From Cyanophora paradoxa (taxonomy: Eukaryota > Glaucocystophyceae > Cyanophorales > Cyanophoraceae), in assembly GCA_004431415.1 (NCBI GenBank), contig QPMI01000271.1, positions 1 to 64,000 on the forward strand: a stretch of DNA of 64,000 bases, written 5' to 3'. The notes beneath the pieces are model-generated. The model did no database searches. It worked only from the letters and a program-made list of their open reading frames with translations, and had not been told where the DNA came from. How positions within the stretch are numbered: the stretch's first letter is position 1; the number at the start of each line of letters is the position of its first letter. Of the stretch, positions 35,321 to 47,038 are shown in pieces. Made by a program: the position numbers and the translations under genes.

Positions 35321-37591
35321 ATGTCGTTCTCGGCCGTGGCGGCGAGCCCGGCCCGCTCGGCAGCCGCCCCCCTGCGATTGAGTTTCCGCTTATGCAGAGC
35401 AGCGATTCCGACCGGGCTTCCGAGCCCCAACGCTTCGAATTCCAAGACGAGTCCCGCAGGGCGAGTCGCACGTGGGGTCTCGTCGAGGTTCTTGGGCTCC
35501 GCCGTGCGTTTCATCCAGCGGTGCCCCTCGAGCTTGGCGTCCTGTTCCGCCGGGTTGGAAGCGGCGCTCGACACCGGCGGCGCGCGCCGGAAGGCGGCCG
35601 GCGCCACGTTCGGCTGCAAAGAGTGCGGCGACACATTCTCACAGTGGCTGGGGAAATGCAGCTCGTGCGGTGCTTGGAACAGCCTCGTTGAGGTGAAAGC
35701 GCCGTCGACGCGTTCGAGGCCCGGTGCCGCCGCAGGAGGCGCTTCTTCGCGCCAGGGCTGGGGAGGCGACGCCTTTGGGAGCGGCGGGCAGGCGACGAAG
35801 CTCCGGGAGGTTAAGCAGCTCACGTTCGACCGCATCGAGGTGCCAAGCGCGGAGATCAACAGAGTGCTCGGCGGGGGCATTGTGCCCGGCAGCCTCGTGC
35901 TCGTCGGGGGCGACCCCGGGATCGGGAAGGTGCGCGGGGCGCGCGGGACGTGCCGGCGGTGGCGGCCGCTGATGACGATGCGGGGGCCAGTCGACGGTGC
36001 TGCTGCAGGTGGCGGGGGCGGTGGCGGAGCGGGGCGGGGGCCCCGTGCTATACGTCTCGGGCGAGGAGAGCGCGCAGCAGGTCGCCCTCCGCGCCGCCCG
36101 CCTCGGCATCGACTGCGAGGAGGTGCGCCGCGCCCCGGGCCGGCGCCTCGCGATCGCCAGGCGAGTGCGCCGAGGGGGCGGCAGCTGTACCTGCTGAGCG
36201 AGACGAGCGTGGAGGCGGTGGAGGAGCAGATCCGGGCCCTGCGCCCCGTCATCGCCATCGTCGACTCCATCCAGGTCGTCTACACCGAGGCCCACGCCGC
36301 CTCCGCCGGCTCCCTGCCCCAGGCGCCCCTGCACCGCCCCCGCCCCCGCCCCGGCGCCAGCGGCAGAGCCCGTGCCGGCAGGTGCGCGAGTGCGCGGCGC
36401 GGCTGCTGCGGCTGGCCAAGACGGAGGGCATCCCGATCTTCATCGTCGGGCACGTCAACAAGGCGGTGCGGGGCCGGCGGGCGGGGCGGGGCGGGGCGGG
36501 GGGCTGAGGGCGGGGGCAGGGGGAGGTGGCGGGCCCGCGGGTGCTGGAGCACATCGTGGACTGCGTGGTGTACGTGGAGGGGGAGCGCTACAGCACGCTG
36601 CGCCTCATGCGCGCCGTCAAGAACCGCTTCGGCTCCACCGACGAGGTCCCCCCGCGCCCCGCCCGCCCCGGCCCGGCCCGCCCCGGCCCGGCCCAGGGCA
36701 AAGGGGGAGGGGCGGCAGGTTGCGGTGCTGGAGATGGGGGAGGGGGGCCTGCGGGACGTGGCGAACCCGTCGGCGCTCTTCCTCTCGGAGGGGCGGGCGC
36801 CGGCGGGGTCGGCGGTGCACGTCGCCGTGGAGGGCTCGCGCTGCCTCCTCGTGGAGGTGCAGGCCCTCTGCACGCCGACCTTCGGCGAGGCCGCCGCGCC
36901 CCGCCGCAACTGCAACGGCGTCGACGTCACCCGCCTCTACCACCTCCTCGCCGTCCTCTCCAAGCGCGCGCGCCTCAGCCTGTACCGCCAGGACGTCTTC
37001 GTCAACGTCACCGGCGGCCTCCGCCTCCACGAGCCGGCCTCCGACCTCGCCGTCGTCGCAGGTCCCGCCTTCCTGCCAGCCCCCGCCCTCTTTCCACCCG
37101 AACCCGATCGCCCATTCGAGCAGCCCTGGTCGGCTCCTTGCGCGATGCTTCCTTTCCTCCCGGCACCTGCTTCCTGGGAGAGGCACGGGGCAACCCCACC
37201 CGGCCCCCCCCGGCGCCGATCGAGATCGAGGGGGCGCAGGTGGGCCTCGGGGGCGAGCTTCGGCCCGTCGCGCAGCTGGAGCGCCGCATCAGCGAGGCCG
37301 CCAAGGTGCGGCGGCGCTGTCCGCCGCGGCCGGCCCCGCCGCCCGCCCCCAACGCCCCCCGCTCCCTCAGCTCGGCTTCCGCCGCTGCATCGTGCCCCGC
37401 GCCGGCCACCCCGTGCGCCCCGCTGCCGCCCCCGCCCGCCCAGCGCGCCCCGCAGCGACGGGGCGGGGCGGGGGCATGCGCAGGGGCCGGGGCGGGTGGC
37501 GAAGCGGGGCTCGGGGGGCGCGATGGAGGTGGTCCCGTGCGCGACCATCCTCGAGGCCGTCGACGCCGCCCTCCCCCCCGATCCTCCGTAG
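35321..37591 (+). CDS. radA: RadA/Sms-type DNA repair protein, organellar
   Basis: Bacterial-type branch-migration and recombination protein, probably in plastid or mitochondrion. An N-terminal extension of about 80 residues ([19 protein letters not shown]...) precedes the C4 zinc finger ([20 protein letters not shown]). Next come [20 protein letters not shown], then [17 protein letters not shown], where Walker A is split by an intron, and [20 protein letters not shown]. Then follow [17 protein letters not shown] (Walker B), [12 protein letters not shown], the RadA signature [13 protein letters not shown], and the Lon-like C-terminal domain ([47 protein letters not shown]). It ends [14 protein letters not shown]. 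The N-terminal region holds a 63-nt segment identical to one in the next gene. Confidence 0.92.
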   Translation: MSFSAVAASPARSAAAPLRLSFRLCRAAIPTGLPSPNASNSKTSPAGRVARGVSSRFLGSAVRFIQRCPSSLASCSAGLEAALDTGGARRKAAGATFGCKECGDTFSQWLGKCSSCGAWNSLVEVKAPSTRSRPGAAAGGASSRQGWGGDAFGSGGQATKLREVKQLTFDRIEVPSAEINRVLGGGIVPGSLVLVGGDPGIGKVRGARGTCRRWRPLMTMRGPVDGAAAGGGGGGGAGRGPRAIRLGRGERAAGRPPRRPPRHRLRGGAPRPGPAPRDRQASAPRGRQLYLLSETSVEAVEEQIRALRPVIAIVDSIQVVYTEAHAASAGSLPQAPLHRPRPRPGASGRARAGRCASARRGCCGWPRRRASRSSSSGTSTRRCGAGGRGGAGRGAEGGGRGRWRARGCWSTSWTAWCTWRGSATARCASCAPSRTASAPPTRSPRAPPAPARPAPARPRAKGEGRQVAVLEMGEGGLRDVANPSALFLSEGRAPAGSAVHVAVEGSRCLLVEVQALCTPTFGEAAAPRRNCNGVDVTRLYHLLAVLSKRARLSLYRQDVFVNVTGGLRLHEPASDLAVVAGPAFLPAPALFPPEPDRPFEQPWSAPCAMLPFLPAPASWERHGATPPGPPRRRSRSRGRRWASGASFGPSRSWSAASARPPRCGGAVRRGRPRRPPPTPPAPSARLPPLHRAPRRPPRAPRCRPRPPSAPRSDGAGRGHAQGPGRVAKRGSGGAMEVVPCATILEAVDAALPPDPP
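35421..35483 (+). repeat. 63-nt direct repeat, copy 1 (RadA N-terminus)
   Basis: Identical over 63 nt to 38034-38096. Both copies are read in the same frame, giving [20 protein letters not shown]. Confidence 0.9.
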
Positions 37592-37867
37592 CGTCCATCT
37601 CGATTGTGGGATCCGTCGATGTCGTAATTGTAAGCCAAATGAGTGCACGTCGGAATTCGAAGCCATTGCCACGAATTCGAAGACGAGCTTCTTCCCCCCT
37701 GCCTTGCTTGCAAGCCGAGTCCTCAGCTCGTAGCTCGGTTTGCCCGCAGCGCTAGCTAGAGCGCTGCCAAGCATTGCGCTTAAGCTTGGCAGCCTGATCG
37801 CAGTCTGAGTCGGTAGACGTCGACCGCGCGCGATGCCTGATCGCAGCCTCGTCCTGTAACGTCCGCG

Positions 37868-40589
37868 ATGCGTCTGTCACTGGACCTCGTAGATGCGGGC
37901 AATGAGCCCACGTTCTTATCCAGCGCAGTGCCGCGGCCAGGCCGCAGTGCAGAGGAGCGGGTTTCGCTACCTCCGTCCCCGGATGCGCTGCTTCCTGCAG
38001 CTGGCTGGAGTTCCCGGAAGGGCCACAGTCCATCGAGCCCCAACGCTTCGAATTCCAAGACGAGTCCCGCAGGGCGAGTCGCACGTGGGGTCTCGTTCAA
38101 GCTCGACCTCGATGCCTCGACCGCGGCGGATGCAGCGCCGGCGCCCAAGCTCCTGCCTCCTTCGGCGGGGGCGGACCTGGAGGTGAAGATGCGGGCGCGT
38201 ACACCGGAGCGGCGGGCGGGGCCGCGCTCCTCGTCGTTCGGGGAGCGCCTGGCGGAGAAGCTGGACCTGGCGGTGGAGATCACGCGGCGGGAGCGCGCCG
38301 GCGACGCCCCGCGTGCCCGTGCGGCCGCCGAGCCGGCGAGCCTCAGGGCCCCCGGCGGGGCGGCGGTGGCGGTGGCGCGGGGCCGGGGGCCGGCACGTGG
38401 CGGGCCCCGCCGCCTGCGCCTGCGAGGGGCGCGAGGCGGGGCTCGCTGCGGAGGTCCGCTCCCAGCTTGCCTCCGCCCGCGCCGCCGCCCCGCTTCCGCC
38501 CGCGGCCCTGGCCCCCGCCGCCACGCTCCCCGCCTCCCCCTCCGCCGCCCTTGCCGCCGCCGCCGCCGCCTTCAGGCGCGCCAAGTGCGAGAGGCGGGCG
38601 GAGGGCCGGCCCGGCGGCACTGCCGTGGGAGAGGAGGCGGAGGAGGAGGAGGGCGGGCGAGCGCTCTCGACGGGCCGGGGCAGGCCGGCGTGGGGCCGCG
38701 AGCCCTGCCGCGTTCGAAGAGCGCGGGCCGCTGGCGCCGGAGAGGACAGAGCGGGGCGCCGGCCGGGCCGCCACCGGCCAACTGCCGTCCCCCGGAAAGC
38801 GCGTGCGCCCCGCCCGCCCCGCGGCGCGGCGCGCCCTGCGGCCGACACGGCAGGCGGCAGACGCTGGCGCACTCCAAGTCGTTCGAGCGGGGCCTGCAGC
38901 GGCGCCCCTTCTACAGCCGGGTGCGGGGGCCCCGGGTTGGGGAGGGGAAGGGGCAGGGGCGAGGGAGGGTGCGTGCAGGGGGAGGTGAAGGAGCTGGCGG
39001 ACATCTTCGCGCACTTCGACGCCGACGCCAACGGGGAGCTCTCGAAGGCCGAGCTCGCCGCCCCGCTGCGGGCCGGGGCGGGCGGGGGCGGCGGGGGCTG
39101 GCGGGAGCGGGCGGCGGGCCTGCTGGGGGTGCTGGCGCGGGACCCCCACCAGCAGACCCTCCGCTTCCACCACCTCCTCCGCGCCGTCTACCCCTGGGCC
39201 TCCCCTTCCCAGGCACCCCCTCCCGCCCCGCCGCCCGCCGGCAGCGTGCGAGGGGGCCGCAGATGGCGCTGATGGTGCGGTGGGCGGGGGTGGCGGGTGG
39301 GGAGGCGGAGGCAGGGGAGGGCGGGGAGGGGCCCCTCTCGCGGGAGGAGCGGGGCGAGGTGCGCGCCCTCTTCGACATCTACGACACCGACCGCAACGGC
39401 GTCATCTCCCGCGGTGCGCCCCCGCCCCCCGCCCCCGCTCCCGCGCCCCGCCCCGTGGCGCCGGGGCGAGTGCGGGGCGGGGCGCAGACGAGTTCTTCGC
39501 GGCGGCGGGGCGGAGCGGGCTCAGCGAGGAGGAGGCCGCCGAGCTCTTCGGCCGCTACGACGGTCCGCCCCCCCCCTCCCCCCCCCCCCCCGCTCCCCCC
39601 CCCCCTCCTTCTCCCCTCCCCTCCCAACCCCGAACTCCAACCATCCCAGACGACGGCAACAAGCTCATCACCGTGCGCGGCCCCCCCCCCCCCCCCCCCC
39701 CTCCTCCTCCTCCTTCCCCCCCCCCCCTCCTCCTCCTCCTTCCCCCCCCCCCCCCCCCCCCCCCCCGCCTGAGCCGCGCGCGTGCCCTGCAGCTCGACGA
39801 GTTCACGCGAGTGCGCGGCCCCGCGCGGGGCGGGGGCTGGCGGGGCGGGGCGCGACGGGGCCGGCGCAGATGTGCCGCGTGCTCTACCGCTGGGAGAAGC
39901 CGCCCCTCACCCGCGAGGAGGAGCAGGCCGCCGCCGAGGCCGTCGCCGCCGCCCCCGCCCCCGCCCGCCGCGAGCCGCCGCGCCCCGGCAGCGAGACGAC
40001 GCGCATGCCGGCCATCCTCCCGGGGCGGGGCCCGGGAGCCGGGGCCCGGGGAGTCCGCGGGAGGGCCCCACGGGGCTTCCCCCGCACGACGAGGCGGGCC
40101 GCGCTGGGGCCCTCGCCCCGGGCCCGTCCTCCGCCGGGCCCCTCCTCCCGGTGCGTGCGGTGCCCTCGCCGCCGCCAGCGGTTGGGAGGCTCACGGGGCG
40201 GTGCAGCGGGAGGGCTCGGCGGTCGCCCGGCAGTCCTCCGCCCTCTCGCGCAGCGCCTCGGGCCTCCTCCGCGGCCCTGGCGCCCTGCCGCGCGCCCCCT
40301 CGCTCGCCCGCGCCCCGCCCTCTCCCGGTGCGCACCCGCCCCGCCGGGCGCCGGCTGCCGCGGGGCGACGGGAGGGGACGCGGGGCGCAGGGCGGGGTCG
40401 ACGCTGGGGGCGGGGCGGGGCGGGGGCGGGGGCGGGCTGGAGCGGGCGGGGTCGACGCTGGGGCGGCGGGGCCAGGCGCTGCACGAGGAGTGGGAGCAGC
40501 GCAACGGCGCCATCGCGCACGTCCTCTCCCAGTCCTCCCGCCCCCTCGCCGCCTACCCCACCTACATCCCCGACCCCCCGCCCCTCTGA
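37868..40589 (+). CDS. EF-hand protein with disordered N-terminus, unrecognised
   Basis: The ATG at 37868 opens a low-complexity basic N-terminal half (KLDLDASTAADAAPAPKLLP, SFGERLAEKLDLAVEITRRE). Spliced exons then give SFERGLQRRPFYSR and two or three EF-hand-like units: VKELADIFAHFDADANGELS; EVRALFDIYDTDRNGVIS; and DEFFAAAGRSGLSEEEAAEL with DDGNKLIT-LDEF. DADANGELS and DTDRNGVIS have good loop spacing for calcium. The tail MCRVLYRWEKPPLTREEEQA and LHEEWEQRNGAIAHVLSQSS ends AYPTYIPDPPPL. Several introns hold poly-C runs (39681-39701 and 39742-39766). It resembles axonemal or sensor EF-hand proteins, but I do not recognise an ortholog. Exon limits are approximate. Confidence 0.65.
38034..38096 (+). 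repeat. 63-nt direct repeat, copy 2 (EF-hand gene N-terminus)
   Basis: Second copy of the 35421-35483 segment, in the same orientation and reading frame but with unrelated flanks. Confidence 0.9.
39681..39766 (+). repeat. Poly-C/CCT intron with runs of 21 and 25 C
   Basis: Runs at 39681-39701 and 39742-39766 are separated by CTCCTCCTC. The segment lies between exons encoding NKLIT and LDEFTR. Confidence 0.85.
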
Positions 40590-41285
40590 CCCCCGCACCC
40601 CTCCTCCCACTCGAAGCGCCCTCCTGAGTTTCGATATTCAATTTTCAATTTTCGAGAGGCTGAGGATCCCAAGATCTGAAGATCGTTTCAAATTAGGAAT
40701 TAGTCACATTAAATAGATGCTTCTTAATTGATTCCATGTACAGTAAATACCTAGATATATATATAGCTATATATAGCTATATATAGCTACAGCCTTCGAC
40801 ATTTTTGCAACTTGGCAAGCTAAATGTAATCAAACCTTGAACTTCGGAATTCGAAGCTCATGATCAGCTTTGCAGTCTTAAATTTCAAGTTTCCGAAGTT
40901 CATCTGGATCCCGGATATATAGATCGATCAAATGATCCTCCGGATCGAGGGCTCTGATCCACGGGCCCCGGGCCCACGCGTACGGCCTGCGGCCCGGCCC
41001 TGAGTCCGACGGTCCGCTGACGAATTCTCTTATAATTCAATGATTAACTTCATGATCCGATAATCAAGCCTTCAAGGCTTCATGATCAAATGCATATGCA
41101 AGGCTTCAAAGAGAAGGCCGGCCGGGCCCGCGGCCGGTCACCGGTGCACGTGCACGTGCGCATGCTCGTGCGACTCGGCGACCCGGCCGGCCGGCGCGGC
41201 GGCGCCGGCGCGCGCGCGGCGCGCCGCGCGCGGCGGCTCAGCGGCTCAGGCCCTGAGGATCATGCGCATGTATCATAGTATAACT
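40590..41285. other. AT-rich intergenic region with short repeats
   Basis: The GC drops sharply after the EF-hand gene. It contains three copies of ATATAGCTAT (40761-40790) and a hairpin with GAACTTCGGAA at 40839-40849 and its complement at 40891-40901. Nested CTTCATGATC/GATCATGAAG-like palindromes follow up to 41110, then a GC-rich CGCG-repeat stretch. No gene is seen. Confidence 0.6.
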
Positions 41286-42456
41286 CGTAAGAGTCTGCTA
41301 GACCCCTAAAAAAACGATTAGGACCCCCGGTACAGTATTTCCCGGACCGGGTCCGATTTAGGAGCTCGGTCGGCGTGCGTGCCGGGGGGCGCCCTGCAAG
41401 CGCGACCAACGCTCTCAGCTAGTTCGATAATGCCCGGATCGCAACTCGCCGCGTCCCCGGGCGAGCGGTGTGAGCTTCGGGCGGTCGGCAAGCGACTAGC
41501 ACCTTCGGAGAGCCTCCGGAGCGGCGTGCCGGTCAGCAGGCGGCAGCAACGCCTCCAGAAGTGATAGTGTAGCATACAAGATCGTTCTGGAATGCCGCGA
41601 GACGCTCCCCGCCTGCCGACCCCCACCGCCCTGCGGCCGCGTCGCGCAAGCCTCGTAGCGCGGGCGCCCAGCGAGCAGCAGCGGCATCTCCCTGCCTGCA
41701 GGACACTATTGGTGCGCTGGTTTAGGTCGCGGGCAACAGTGGGTCGCACGCAACAGTGCCGCTGACGAACGCGCAGGCCGATCGCCTGTCAGGAGCCTCT
41801 CCCGATAGCTACTGCACCTGTAGCTGCCACGGGGAGCCTCTCGGCCGTCCCACCGTGCGGGTGTGCGGTCCGCGCGTCCGAGCGGCCAGCAGCAGCCGAG
41901 CGGCACGTTGGATTCGTCAGCCAACCTTCCACCGGCGACCTTTTCCGGCGAAGATAGCCTACAGCCACCGGAAACAGCGTCCCGAGCTCCTTTTACAGGC
42001 GCCCGCGCGCCTCGTCGGCTCCCTGCCTCGGCGCACCTCGGACGACCGACAGCCGCGCGCCCAGGTGCGGCGCCGCCCGTCGTTCCTCGCGCAGAAAAGG
42101 ATGATTGAAGGATCGCGCATGCTTAGGGCTCGTCCTGACGCTGCTTCGCACAGGTCGGCCGGCGGCGTGCGGATTGCTTGCACCGTCGATGGCGGACGAC
42201 GCACCGCGCACGCGCAACGCTCTGCAACATCTCTCCGGTTGATCCTGTTGCAGGCGAGCCGCGCCCGCTGCCGCGCTGCGCCCGAGCGCCGACCCCCGCC
42301 GCAGTTTGATGGTCGCGCGGCCGCACCCGTGCGCCCCCGCCCAATCGCTGCGCATTACCGTGATCCTCGCCTCAGATGCTCGCGAAACGGCCGCGCGGGA
42401 GCGGGTCCTAAGCCGCTCCTCCTCCACTTCCGAGTTCCTCGTCGCCGCGCTCGCCC

Positions 42457-43379
42457 AGGTTCGAGGGGTCCCTAGGGGGGGGAGACCCGACTTTCGGCCG
42501 ACCACGTAGGCTTATAGAGCGCTTCAATACGAGTTTAAAAAGCATAGTCTCCGGTCCGGCAGATCACTTTTAGAGACGACTTCCTGGCACCGTTGCCGGG
42601 CCGCTGGGCCACGGGAATCGCTGCCGCGGGCGCGTTCTCTTATCCCGCGCACTAGTCTGCATCTAATCTCGAGTTCTGCTTGTCCAGATTTCGCAGGCGA
42701 GCTCCCCACGCGAAACGGCTGAGGAGCTCCGGGCGTATCGGGTGCGCGCTCGCCAGGGCGGCAGCTCCTCCCAAAATTTTCTTAGCGGCGGCAGCTCCTC
42801 TGAGGGAGTAGAGTATGGGGAACCGCCTTTCGACCCACTTCGATTCCGTGAGGAGCTTCCTTTGCGGATCTAGCGCCAGGGCCAGGGCGCCGCTCTTAAG
42901 CCACAGCAATCATCTTAAATGTCTCTTCAATGCGCTTCTCACATATTTTTGCCTCCCAGATTGTCGGGGATCGATCTGGCGCCCTCGTGGAGGCCGTGAA
43001 GGTCGGCGACGGCGTCCGCCGCCTCCAGGTACGCGGGGACCTTAGGGAGGGAGAATCAACTTTCGGCCGACCACGTAGGCTTATAAAGGGCTTCAATACG
43101 AGTTAAATGATCCTAGTATCGGGCCGGCAGCTCACTTTTAGGGACGACTTCCTGGCACCGTTGCCGGGCCGCTGGGCCACGGGAATCGCTGCCGCGGTTC
43201 CGCTCTCTTTCCCCGCGCACTAGCCTGCATCTAATCTCGAGTTCTGCGTGTTCAGATTTCGCAGGCGAGCTCCCCACGCGAAACGGCTGCGGAGCTGCGC
43301 GCTTTTCTGGTGCGCGCTCGCCAGGCCGCGGCGCCGCTCTTAAGCTCTTTGCATAATCTCAAATGACTCTTCAATGCGC
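42457..43379. repeat. Diverged tandem duplication, two copies
   Basis: 42457-42934 and 43027-43379 align well. Shared blocks include TTTCGGCCGACCACGTAGGC, GACGACTTCCTGGCACCGTT, CATCTAATCTCGAGTTCTGC and CTTCAATGCGC. The offset is 570 bp at the start and 445 bp at the end, because copy 1 carries about 125 bp more. Neither copy holds a convincing gene. Confidence 0.8.
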
Positions 43380-44599
43380 GCTGCGACGTGCTTCTAGATC
43401 GCCCGGTTCTGATCGCCCCCCGCCTGACCTTTTTCTGACATTATTCTGACACTTTCCCCTAGGACGGACCTCCCGACCCGTCCCGGGCCACCGGAGGCGC
43501 GCCGGACCGCCGGACTTGCGCGGCCCGACGGCGACGGGTACGGGCAAGAGGCGCGTACCCCTATCGGGGGGTACATGATTTCTTAGTGACCTTCCTTCAG
43601 GTCCTCATTTCTCGGCACGGCGGTGGCGACGGGCGGCTCCGCGCGGCTTCCCGTGCGCGTCTTGGCATGGGCCATCCACACGCCGAGCGCTGCGCCCGGC
43701 GCCGCGGCCGGCGAGGAGCCCGGGCCCGAGATCTCGCCTGGAGAACCCTCTGGGCCGCCGCGCTCCTCTGCGCCTCCCCTATTCCCGCGCGTGAGGATGC
43801 GCGGGGGTCGCTAGGATGATTCTTTATCAAAATGTGCAGTAAACATGCAGCGCGATGGTCGCTTTCGGCACAGCGGGGCAGTTTTCGCACGCGCCGTCCC
43901 GCGGAGCGGCGCTGGGGGCTTCGCGGCCTATATACTCATCTCTAATCGATAAAGAATGTTCGTGGCATGCTGCGCGCCGGGCGGGAGTTCCGGGGAATGC
44001 ATTCCGCAGCGGAAAGTATACGCAGCCGGTTCAAATTTGGCGGCCTGCTGTGAACGCGCCGGCTCATCTCCAGCTTCTGAGACTTGCATATTTGGAATCA
44101 GAAGCTTCAAAATAGGGTGGGTGCTTAATCCCAGGTCGATACGCGAAGACTGCGCGATCCGCGACTCGGTCATGAACATGATGATCATGAACTTCGGAAC
44201 ATGATTTGCATGACATGACATCGGCGGTTTGCACTCGACCTGCGCATTTTACATTTTACGAAATACCATAAATATACAGAAGGGTGTAAATGGGGGTTTT
44301 CGAGGGTGCTGGAGATGATGGGCGTGTTTCCGCGGTCGGACGATTAAAGCCTGAACCGGTATTCAAGATTCGCAGTAATGAGGGCCCCCGATTGCTCCGA
44401 GCGTCATTCCGCCCCGCCCATTCGCAGCCAGCTTCTGCAACTCCGAATACAAGTCATTCAGATACTATTAAGAGATCCCGCATGCTAAGTAGCCCGCTCG
44501 GAGTTCGAATACCGAGCCCCGCACCCCCGGGCCCCGCGGACCCTCGGCCCCCGCGTGCTCAGTCTGCAGATCAGCCAGCCTGGTTCAAATCGGTGCGGT

Positions 44600-45020
44600 G
44601 ACAAGACATGGGGCCGGGGCCGGGGGAAGGGGCCAGGGGGGGCGAGAGGGTGGGGGGGGGGGGGGGGGCGGGGGGTGAGGAGGGGCAGCGGCAGCAGGAG
44701 GGAGAGAGGAGGGGCGGGGAGGGAGGACGCCGACGCCCGCCGGAGTTCGGGCGCGGCGGCGGCCGCGAGGGAGGGCGCTTGCCGTCGCGGGGCGCGGCGC
44801 GCGACGGCGGCGGCAGACCGTGGCGAAGCGGGGCGGGCGGGGCGGGGCGGGGCGGGCGGGGCGGGAGGGGCGGGGCGGGGCGCGGACCCGGACTCGGCGG
44901 TTCACGGCCCGCGGCTGCGCGCGCGGTGGGCGAGGCGTCGGCGGGACGAGAGCGCAGCGCCGGCGGCAGCGCAGAAGGGGCGGGGAGGGGCGGGTCGGGG
45001 CGGGGCGGGGCGGGGCGGCG
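44600..45020. repeat. G-rich low-complexity tract
   Basis: Plus-strand G-rich sequence including a 17-G run (44652-44668) and many GGGGCGGGGC units. Both strands are open over long distances here simply because of composition. Confidence 0.7.
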
Positions 45021-45750
45021 GCGTGCAGCGCAGCTCTCGCACGCACTCGCCGCTCCGCGAGCGGTCGTCCGCGAACTCATCGCGTTGCCTCCGGGGTCGC
45101 TCGAGCCCGCCGTGCTGTTGCTGCTGCTGGCGCGCGCGTGCCGCGCTCTGGTTCCGCTGCGCACGCGTGTGAGAGGCCACGGCCCGCGAGCGAACGGGGG
45201 CGGCTCACTCAAGAACGATGCACTCTGATGCATTCTGCACTCTGAAATCGTTCTGAACCTGTCAGGCCGCGTGGTCAGGGCGGCGTGGCGCGAAGGCGAC
45301 CCGAGGCCGTAGCCCGACGCGACCGAGATAAGCGCACAATCGTGGCTCTGATGTATACTGAGATGTCACCGATCCTTCTGGAGCGGCTGGGGCGCCCGCC
45401 GGCCCCGCTCCCTGCACATCTGCGAATCGTGTCAGATCGGCCAGGGCCCGGTCAACGAACTTCTAGAATTAGTAAAGTATTGATGCAGACCGCTCAAATC
45501 TACGTTTGCGGGCTCGGGGCCCTGGCCGATGTCGGGCCCGGCTGTCGCCGCCCAAACGAAGTCCCCGTTGGCTCTGCGCTCGCGCTTCAAGGGCCCAGAC
45601 TTCGCTACCTTACGTTTCCCGGTCGCCTTGCCCATCATGGCTGCCGTAGCTACGCGCTAGCTAGGTGCTCGGTGGTGCGCGCTCGGATTCGCTGTACCCT
45701 GTTTTTGGACTTGGCTAATCGTTTTTTTAGGGGTCTAGCAGACTCTTACG

Positions 45751-47038
45751 CTAAATTTAAAGGGCCACTGACTTGCCGTGCGCGTCAGTTGGGTCCGGGG
45801 AAGGGAATTTAACCTCGAGCTCGGCGAATCCAAATTATTAAAGATGTACATGTAGATCTAGATCTAGAGAGCAGATCTAGATTCTAGAGACTTCCGAAGT
45901 TCGAGCCGGAAAAGGAACAAAGCCGCTGAGCCTCGGAGCTTGAGGAAAAAACTTGAAATCGAGGCCATGCCAGGCGAGCTGTCTTCGAGGCCTACGCGAG
46001 CTCGAGCTCGAGGCTAGGCCAGAGGTAGGTCGCGATCGATCGCGTCGCGGGCCCCGCGGCGCGACCCGCGGCCGGCGCCCGGCGGGCGGGGGATGGTCAT
46101 AGCTCGAGCTCATGCATGCGCATATGATCACAAATCGAACCTTATATGCCTGCACGTGCACTTGACTCGGGGAGGCGCGCGGCCGCGGCTTGCAATTGCA
46201 ATTGCCTAGAGGCTGGCCTCCGCGCGCGCGCGATCTGCATGCGCATGCGCGGGCAAAGCGCGCGCGATCTGCATGCGCGCGGTTGGAGCGGCTGTGGCGT
46301 GCGCGGCTGGCGCGCGCGGCTAGCGACATGTACAGCTGCAGCAGACTGCCAAGCGCTGAGAGCGCTATCCGATCATCGGATCGCGAGCTGTGCGGGCCGG
46401 GAGTGAGCTCGAGAACTTCGGAAAGCGGCCGGGCGGGGCCGGCGGCGTGGGGGGAGGAAGTAGCAGGGGGGGTCCGTAAAAAGACTTTCCTCAGGGTAAG
46501 TTCGCACTCTCCAATGTGATTGGCTAGCGCGCGCGGCGTCCTCCCACGCGACCGCGCTCGCGCCCGGCCTAGCTCTCGCAGAACGGAATGTCGGGCATGA
46601 TGCGCGCAACGACCTCGAACTGGTCTGACCCGTACATCTGCTCCCTGTGCGTCGCTGGACCCATTTTTGTCCCGGGTGTTGGTGCCTGTTCCTGGATCAC
46701 CCTTTGGTCGGACGGGACCGGGAGACATGGTTTCGGGATCCCCTTGTGATGGGCTTTCAGGATATACCGCGCGGCCCGGGTTTTGCGGAGGTCGGGGAAA
46801 TGGGATTTGGGGTAGGGTTAACGTTGGGCCCGAGGGACAGGGACAGGCCTAGGGGAACTTCGGAAGTGATTTTCCCTTCCCCAATCAAAGTATCCGATGA
46901 TCATAGTATGCCATGCATATGATGATCATCGGATCATGATCATGCACACTAGTACTAGTACTAGCTATAGTACTATGGACCGGATGACTCAGTGATATGA
47001 TCGATATCCGATGATCGATATCAGAGCCCCGAGGCTCA
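45751..47038. other. Intergenic repeat-rich stretch
   Basis: Contains inverted copies of the GAACTTCGGAA motif at about 45890 and 46405, another at 46855, alternating GCGCGC tracts with paired ATCTGCATGCGC copies, and a hairpin with arms ATCCGATGATCAT (46892-46904) and ATGATCATCGGAT (46922-46934). No gene is supported. Confidence 0.5.

Larger units (their letters stand above)
41286..45750. mobile_element. Possible 4.5-kb element bounded by 36-bp inverted repeats
   Basis: 41286-41321 and 45715-45750 are exact reverse complements over 36 nt. The repeat begins CGTAAGAGTCTGCTAGACCC. No target duplication is evident at the outer ends. No transposase-like reading frame is recognisable inside, so this could be one large non-autonomous element or two solo ends. 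The interior holds a tandem duplication (42457-43379), a G-rich stretch (44600-45020) and otherwise featureless sequence. Confidence 0.45.

Noticed and set aside
41756-42475. 239-codon plus-strand frame
   Set aside because: An overlapping minus-strand frame of similar length exists; composition is not protein-like and it lies in the repeat island.
44608-45228. Long plus-strand open frame (about 206 codons) rich in Gly/Arg
   Set aside because: It is explained by G-rich low-complexity sequence; both strands and several frames are open at once and no motif is present.
45432-45638. Minus-strand frame starting MMGKATGKRKVAKSGPLKRE
   Set aside because: The basic start looks gene-like, but there is no continuation, no splice-supported exon chain and no recognisable domain; a decayed exon at most.
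41286-45750. Assignment of the 4.5-kb inverted-repeat region to a named transposon superfamily
   Set aside because: No target duplication and no transposase signature could be found, so only a generic call is given.
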